In this document: piece by piece, positions 10,001 through 12,349 of the stretch
Layout: every line of letters begins with the position of its first letter
How positions within the stretch are numbered: position 1 is the stretch's first letter
From: Gonium pectorale
Taxonomy: Eukaryota > Chlorophyta > Chlorophyceae > Chlamydomonadales > Volvocaceae
Assembly: GCA_001584585.1 (NCBI GenBank)
Contig: LSYV01000111.1
Span: 208,187 to 220,535 of the forward strand
Direction of reading: 5' to 3'
DNA length: 12,349 nucleotides
Notes under the pieces: model-generated
Database searches by the model: none
What the model saw: only the letters and a program-made list of their open reading frames with translations
What the model was told of the DNA's origin: nothing
Program-made: the position numbers and the translations under genes

Positions 10001-10007
10001 CTCCTAG
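2413..10007 (+). CDS. MSH2: DNA mismatch repair protein MSH2 (24 exons)
   Basis: MSH2 is the MutS-family subunit shared by MutS-alpha (with MSH6) and MutS-beta (with MSH3). It binds mismatches and small loops in the nucleus and uses ATP to start repair. Exons: 2413-2529, 2639-2671, 2884-3095, 3261-3381, 3525-3650, 3881-4021, 4346-4552, 4781-4855, 5359-5476, 5600-5756, 5956-6022, 6210-6332, 6731-6867, 7067-7193, 7391-7512, 7667-7717, 7912-7933, 8217-8324, 8521-8688, 8866-9057, 9265-9384, 9504-9557, 9658-9756, 9888-10007. The spliced frame is open for 938 codons plus TAG, close to human (934) and Arabidopsis (937). Landmarks: RFFDRK (residues 45-50), MFET, GYVDS (164-168), RALN (310), WLKQPL (346-351), RKDGTKFTN (552-560), RHPNVEVQ (645-652), Walker [10 protein letters not shown] (676-684), STFMAEM (730-736), Walker [11 protein letters not shown] (753-762), THFHEL (790-795). 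The start is the first in-frame ATG; the N terminus has an acidic DDGDEEETE run. A basic KRQR (873-876) may be a nuclear signal. All key ATPase residues are intact. Confidence 0.97.
3096..3260 (+). other. MSH2: MSH2 intron 3, length divisible by three with no stop
   Basis: This intron is 165 bases long and starts CAG|GTGCGG and ends CCCCTCAG. It contains no stop codon in the reading frame of the flanking exons, so retaining it would add 55 residues instead of truncating the protein. The spliced form joins AR to SATPGK, matching the KTASPGN segment of plant MSH2 without a gap, so splicing is the expected default. Confidence 0.8.
4022..4345 (+). other. MSH2: MSH2 intron 6 (324 nt)
   Basis: A GT-AG intron (AAG|GTACAG ... 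CCGCAG) with early in-frame stops. It holds no recognisable gene or repeat. A TGTAA lies about 10 bases before the acceptor, but the pentamer is expected by chance several times in a gene this long. Confidence 0.85.
4856..5358 (+). other. MSH2: MSH2 intron 8 (503 nt, longest in the gene)
   Basis: This intron runs from AAG|GTCGGT to a pyrimidine-rich acceptor (CTGCACTCCAG). It contains a 90-codon open frame (4968-5240, plus) with no family resemblance and no exon-like borders. It also has a short ATGCATG-rich patch near 4973. I see no snoRNA boxes or transposon ends that I could defend. Confidence 0.8.
6333..6730 (+). other. MSH2: MSH2 intron 12 (398 nt)
   Basis: This intron runs from CAG|GTACGG to TTGCCCTCAG. 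About 40 bases before the acceptor is a perfect 8-bp hairpin stem with a three-base loop (6676-6694, TGACTAGC-TCT-GCTAGTCA). Nothing else stands out. Confidence 0.8.
7912..7933 (+). other. MSH2: MSH2 exon 17, a 22-nt microexon
   Basis: This microexon completes an Arg codon and encodes HPNVEVQ, the conserved (S)RHPxVExQ segment found in all MSH2 proteins just before the ATPase core. It is bordered by AAG on the left (CGTCCCAAG) and GTACGC on the right. The phase is right on both sides: two bases from exon 16 plus one base here, then phase 0 into exon 18. Without it the frame would shift, so it must be included in functional mRNA. Confidence 0.88.
8176..8212 (+). repeat. C10 tract plus (CA)n microsatellite before exon 18
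   Basis: Ten Cs (8176-8185) are followed by an interrupted CA dinucleotide array with one T substitution in each of two places, ending four bases before the exon 18 acceptor (CCCCAG). The repeat occupies the position where a U-rich polypyrimidine tract would normally lie, so its length could influence recognition of the Walker A exon. The array is short, and its length is likely to vary between strains. Confidence 0.85.
9058..9264 (+). other. MSH2: MSH2 intron 20, probable GC-AG intron
   Basis: The best protein match requires the exon to end at 9057 (AACATGCAG) and the intron to begin GCGTGT. The join then gives [13 protein letters not shown] and aligns with plant MSH2 (VGVANFHVSAHID) with no gap. 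GT at 9060 would shift the frame. A GT donor at 9073 (GGG|GTGGGC) keeps the frame but adds five residues (ACRGG). The acceptor (CCCTCGCAG, 9264) is ordinary. Confidence 0.65.
9504..10007 (+). other. MSH2: MSH2 exons 22-24: C-terminal region
   Basis: Three exons encode about residues 849-938. They give [15 protein letters not shown], a basic linker with AAKRQR, then DIKELQ joined to [14 protein letters not shown], the counterpart of the plant FLKEFAAIPLDKM helix, and a terminal helix ending PPRLLEAAS before TAG at 10005-10007. This region in MSH2 contributes the helix-turn-helix dimer contact with MSH6/MSH3. It is divergent in sequence but normal in length. Confidence 0.8.
9819..9887 (+). other. 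MSH2: alternative 5' extension of MSH2 exon 24 (69 nt, in frame)
   Basis: Two acceptors could open the last exon: TTAG at 9818 or CGCCAG at 9887. The 69 bases between them are open in the correct frame and would add 23 residues (beginning [10 protein letters not shown]). I prefer 9887 because the shorter join keeps the conserved helix continuous and gives a normal 131-base intron. The upstream choice leaves only 62 bases. Confidence 0.55.
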
Positions 10008-10560
10008 GGCGCTCTGCTTGCGAGACATGTAGGGAAGGATACGCAGTGCATGCATAAAGCATTACATGAGACATGAGTGTTTGGCGAAACCGCAATGCGT
10101 GCATCATCTCAGGCAGGTGCTGTTAATCAGGCGAAATGCTGACGGTGCAGGTTGATCATGTCCTGGTTTGGGGTGCGGTCAGAACAATGCTGGCGTGTTC
10201 TCGTGGCATGTAGGTTGTATGTTGAATTATAGCCGTTTCAGTACACCATGCCGAGCTTGTCAGTGTTGCCTGTCTGCTTTGGCCAGAAGGGACCCTTTGA
10301 CCGGAGTGAAGTTTATGTCGATGTTTTCGACCTGGGTGCCGTATGTTACGATGTCGCATCTGGGACGTTATACTGCATGCTACGGCATGGACGTACGGCT
10401 TCGTGGTGGTGTCACAGAAATGTCGATAGAAAGGCATGCGTATTCAGAAAGTCATGTCAAGGGCCTGCCATGCAGCCACCGCATCAGCTTCCCCCAGGCC
10501 AGAGTGAGCCAGCAGAGGCACGTCAAGGGAACAGCCGCTGTAATTGCACTCACACAGGAC
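10008..10560 (+). other. MSH2: probable MSH2 3' UTR
   Basis: The sequence from the stop codon to shortly beyond the TGTAA at 10539 would make a 3' UTR of about 550 bases, typical for volvocine algae. Long open frames cross it in two plus-strand frames and on the minus strand, but none has exon-like codon use or resembles a known protein. The end point is inferred from the signal only. Confidence 0.5.
10539..10543 (+). terminator. TGTAA polyadenylation signal, probable for MSH2
   Basis: TGTAA is the usual poly(A) signal of Chlamydomonas and Volvox, with cleavage 10-20 bases later. It is the only plus-strand copy I found between the MSH2 stop and the retroelement region. The pentamer occurs by chance about once per kilobase, so transcript ends are needed to confirm it. 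Confidence 0.45.
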
Positions 10561-11029
10561 AGGGCAGGGACAAAGCCAGAGGAGCCTCACCCAAAAATGC
10601 TTATGGCCGAGACCCAGCTGGGTACGACAGCAAGCACCGGGCACAGCAGACAGGTTGTGGGTGGAAGGTACCTGCGCTGTGCCGCCCAGTCTGCCACCCC
10701 GGCTCTAGGCCCTGCTGGTGCGCATCGAAACACCATTTGCAATGTCTTCTCGCAGTGGTTTCCCATGGCAATGTCCCGTGTCGGTCGTTGGGATTGAACG
10801 TCGGAGGGCATAGCAGTTGCGGAGCAGCGGTGATATTGATGTGAGGCGCCCACACAGCGCCATTCCTGGCTGAGTCGCGTTGGGAAACAGAGGTCTAGTG
10901 TACACCCGCGCCATGCCTTCCGGCGGATGGAAAGACAGCTGTGGCGAGCCAGCGGTTCTCAACAGGCAGCAGCACCGGCAGTGGCGTCAACAGCTGTGAC
11001 AGCAACGACTCTCTCTGCGGCAACACGGC
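10561..11029. other. intergenic stretch between MSH2 and the retroelement region
   Basis: I see no gene, RNA or repeat that I can support here. Overlapping open frames exist on both strands, but they lack conserved motifs and splice borders. A CAGCAG/ACAGC-rich patch near 10965-11005 leads up to the short inverted copy that begins at 11030. Confidence 0.4.
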
Positions 11030-11074
11030 TTCTACAACCCAAGGCTACGGGACCCCGCCACCCGCCAACCCTTC
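11030..11074 (+). repeat. 45-bp inverted repeat, left arm (LINE-derived)
   Basis: This segment matches the reverse complement of 11711-11755 at 44 of 45 positions; the single difference is at 11063. In this orientation it encodes FYNPRLRDPATRQPF, the same frame as the right arm (FYNPRLRDPATGQPF). The similarity stops abruptly at both ends. It lies directly against the A-rich 3' end of the minus-strand retroelement. Confidence 0.85.
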
Positions 11075-11082
11075 TTTTATTT

Positions 11083-11100
11083 GATGCGAACGGTTACAGA
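11083..11100 (+). repeat. 18-bp direct repeat, left copy (candidate target-site duplication)
   Basis: GATGCGAACGGTTACAGA here and GATGTGAACGGTTACAGA at 11352-11369 differ at one base. On the minus strand each contains CTGTAACCG, and the right copy includes the TAA stop of the LINE frame. Surrounding sequences do not match. Confidence 0.8.
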
Positions 11101-11351
11101 TAGAGGACGAGACCCGACCACCTGGGGCTAAAGCCATCAGGGAAGCCACAAAGAATCGCCGAGAAGAAAGAGCAACTGCAACCGCAAACACACCCAACAG
11201 GACCAGGACAAGGACAGGGACCGAGCCACCTCAAGGTCGGAACCCACGCACGCACTCCGCGCCTGCGGCCTGGGGCTGGAGTTGCTGCTGAGCTGGCGAG
11301 GCTGGCGCCTGCTGGATCTCTTCGGCTTCTCCTGCCGTTGCTGGTTTTTTC
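11101..11351. mobile_element. 251-bp segment between direct repeats, possible nested insertion
   Basis: The segment is bounded by the 18-bp near-identical direct repeats and ends in six Ts plus C on the plus strand (11345-11351). Removing the segment and one repeat would restore a compact LINE end: stop codon, about 12 bases, then the A-rich tail. This fits a short retroposon with a target-site duplication. I see no convincing RNA polymerase III A and B boxes and no terminal inverted repeats, so its class is unknown. It could instead be ordinary LINE 3' UTR with a fortuitous repeat. Confidence 0.35.
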
Positions 11352-11369
11352 GATGTGAACGGTTACAGA
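11352..11369 (+). repeat. 18-bp direct repeat, right copy
   Basis: The partner of 11083-11100, with 17 of 18 bases identical. It overlaps the minus-strand stop codon of the LINE-like frame. Confidence 0.8.
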
Positions 11370-11800
11370 GATGGTGCTCGCTTTCTGCACTTGAGCACGC
11401 AGGCGGGCACCCATGTGTTGTCTGGCTGTGGCGGCGCCGGTCCTTGGCCGGCGACTAGCCATCCGGACGTGAGCACCGACCATACCCTGCCTTGGTCGTC
11501 CACGCTCCAGCGCCCATCCACCGAGACCCGCCAGCGTGGCGCTGGGGGGAGAGGGCCCGTCAGGGGCTCGGGGGGTATGAGGGCTTTCCAGTCATCCGGG
11601 AAGGCGGCGGCCATTGCAAGCATGTCGGGCTGTTGTCTGACGGACGGGGCGGCTGCTCGGAGCTGGCCTACGTTCCGTGGCAGGTCGGGCGGGGCGTCCA
11701 TAGCCGGGCTGAAGGGTTGGCCGGTGGCGGGGTCCCGTAGCCTTGGGTTGTAGAACAGTGGCTCGATCAGGACTGCATGGGGATCATCGCTGCCAGGTGC
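11363..11800 (-). pseudogene. LINE ORF2-like C-terminal fragment
   Basis: The minus-strand frame is open and strongly coding in character. It begins around SDDPHAVLIEPLFYNPRL, continues RDPATGQPFSPAMDAPPDLP, then a helical segment ending MAAAFPDDWKALIPPEP, then WRVSVDGRWSVDDQGRVWS, and stops at TAA (11365-11363). An EPLFxNPxL motif followed about 50 residues later by an 'aiP..W..l' segment is, to my knowledge, typical of the region downstream of the reverse transcriptase in LINE-type elements of algae, fungi and oomycetes. Catalytic domains are absent, so this is a fragment. A host gene using the same fold cannot be excluded without a database search. Confidence 0.5.
11711..11755 (-). repeat. 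45-bp inverted repeat, right arm
   Basis: The reverse complement of this segment matches 11030-11074 at 44 of 45 bases. It lies inside the intact part of the LINE-like frame, so this arm is the probable source and the left arm the copy. Confidence 0.85.
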
Positions 11801-11837
11801 GAGGCTGGTTTGGCTGTGGCTGGGTGTGTGTAGCCAG

Positions 11838-12078
11838 CAGTTCCACCGCCACGGGAGGGCAAGGCCCGCCGCCGCTCAAGCCGCCGCTGCTCAAGCCGCC
11901 GCTCAAGCCGCCGCTGCTTCAAGACTTCAAGGCCACGTGGGCGCACAACGATGCTCTCTGCACCGTCGAGGACATGCCGGGCGGCGGCACAACGCTACGG
12001 GTGTGGCTCACAACCTCACACCCAGTGCCTGCCCCCGGCGTCGAGGAGGACCACGAGGGGGCGGCGGACAACGCATGA
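11838..12078 (+). CDS. candidate terminal exon of an unidentified plus-strand gene
   Basis: Behind an acceptor (GTGTAGCCAG, 11837) an open frame runs to TGA at 12076-12078. It encodes SSTATGGQG, a Pro-Leu-Lys repeat (PPPLKPPLLKPPLKPPLL), QDFKATWAHNDALCTVEDM, PGGGTTLRVWLTT and an acidic tail (VEEDHEGAADNA). Codon use and the shadow-like nature of the other frames support coding on this strand. I do not recognise the protein. The PGGGTTLRVWL segment resembles the last strand of histidine-kinase-type ATPase domains (GGGTTFRVWLP), but the rest of the domain is not visible. No upstream exon is evident, because the retroelement fragment occupies the sequence to the left. It may be a 3' remnant of a disrupted gene. 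Confidence 0.35.
11866..11923 (+). repeat. imperfect tandem repeat CCGCCGCT(GCT)CAAG
   Basis: Four units of 12 or 15 bases alternate (GCCGCCGCTCAA, then the same with an extra GCT) and translate as PPLK/PPLLK in the plus frame. The all-in-frame unit lengths fit a coding repeat that varies by slippage. Confidence 0.75.
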
Positions 12079-12202
12079 TGAAGAAGACACGACAACGCAA
12101 TGAAAGCAGGAGCCGTGGAGCTACGCATTGAGTACTTGAGTACTGCAGTTTTAGAGCGCTTTAGGCTTTGGTGTTAGAGCACCGGTCGCCCTGTGGGCCG
12201 AG

Positions 12203-12207
12203 TGTAA
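12203..12207 (+). terminator. possible TGTAA poly(A) signal for the 11838-12078 exon
   Basis: TGTAA lies 125 bases after the TGA stop of the candidate terminal exon. The distance is short but possible for a volvocine 3' UTR. It is supported only by the motif and the position. Confidence 0.25.
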
Positions 12208-12238
12208 GGCCTCTTCTTTAGGGCCCCTTTGTTTGCGC

Positions 12239-12262
12239 GGGGTTGGGTAGGGTTGGGTTGGG
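12239..12262 (+). repeat. (GGGTT)n tract, G-quadruplex candidate
   Basis: Five runs of at least three Gs are separated by two-base TT or TA spacers in a strict 5-base period. This is a textbook intramolecular G-quadruplex pattern and resembles telomeric or interstitial telomeric repeats, though volvocine telomeres are reported as TTTTAGGG or TTTAGGG units rather than GGGTT. It is followed by further GT-rich sequence to the right edge. Confidence 0.7.
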
Positions 12263-12349
12263 TTGCGTTTCAGCTGTTGTTCGTGGGGGTTGCCTCTGGT
12301 GGTTTTGTCGGAGCTTGGCGGCTGCTTCCCTGGCCTGTATAGGCGTGGG

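Larger units (their letters stand above)
11075..11837 (-). mobile_element. 5'-truncated LINE-like non-LTR retrotransposon, 3' end
   Basis: The minus strand carries the end of a retrotransposon open reading frame, a stop codon, a short 3' region and an A-rich terminus (AAATAAAA read from 11082 down to 11075). The 5' limit is uncertain: the frame stays open past 11800, and the next plus-strand exon seems to begin at 11838. No reverse transcriptase core is present, which fits the 5' truncation usual for LINEs. The 3' part is split by a 251-bp segment flanked by direct repeats. The element class is inferred from the coding motif described for the reading frame. Confidence 0.55.

Noticed and set aside
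10168..10844. Two overlapping plus-strand open frames of about 200 codons after MSH2
   Set aside because: They overlap each other in different frames, lack recognisable motifs, lie where the MSH2 3' UTR is expected, and their amino-acid composition (Cys, Met and His scatter) looks random.
11101..11351. tRNA-derived SINE with A and B boxes
   Set aside because: I could not find box A or box B matches at proper spacing on either strand, so only a generic nested insertion is proposed.
1..12349. CRISPR arrays, bacterial operons, rRNA and tRNA genes
   Set aside because: No regularly spaced repeats, no Shine-Dalgarno-led gene chains, and no cloverleaf or rRNA sequence recognised. The intron density shows the DNA is eukaryotic.

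Overview
The window is nuclear DNA from a eukaryote, most likely a green alga of the Chlamydomonas/Volvox type. The evidence is a gene split into 24 short exons with GT-AG introns of 100-500 bases, GC-rich coding exons alternating with less GC-rich introns, TGTAA motifs where volvocine algae place their poly(A) signals, and a protein that resembles land-plant MSH2 more than animal MSH2. I cannot name the species. Third codon positions are mixed rather than strongly C/G, so it looks less biased than Chlamydomonas reinhardtii.

Layout. Positions 1-723 (minus strand) hold the 5' part of an unidentified gene that runs off the left edge. Weaker candidate upstream exons continue to about 1212, where there is a possible start codon. 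Positions 1213-2412 are a divergent intergenic/promoter region. Positions 2413-10007 (plus strand) hold a complete MSH2 gene, the mismatch-recognition MutS homologue: 24 exons whose spliced reading frame stays open throughout and gives about 938 residues, the usual length of the family. All catalytic motifs of the ATPase are present, so the gene looks functional. Its likely 3' UTR ends near a TGTAA at 10539. Positions about 10560-11029 are intergenic with nothing recognisable.

Positions about 11030-11840 are occupied by the 3' end of a non-LTR (LINE-like) retrotransposon on the minus strand. Its last codons and 3' end are split by a 251-bp insert between 18-bp near-identical direct repeats, and its A-rich terminus touches a 45-bp inverted copy of part of its own coding region. 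Positions 11838-12078 (plus strand) look like the terminal exon of another gene with a Pro-Leu-Lys repeat. A telomere-like (GGGTT)n tract at 12239-12262 is a strong G-quadruplex candidate.

The only pathway visible is DNA mismatch repair. MSH2 would pair with MSH6 or MSH3, neither of which is here. The points most worth checking are the probable GC-AG intron in MSH2, its 22-nt microexon, the alternative in-frame splice options, and the nested retroelement structure on the right. No prokaryotic system, CRISPR array, rRNA or tRNA was seen.
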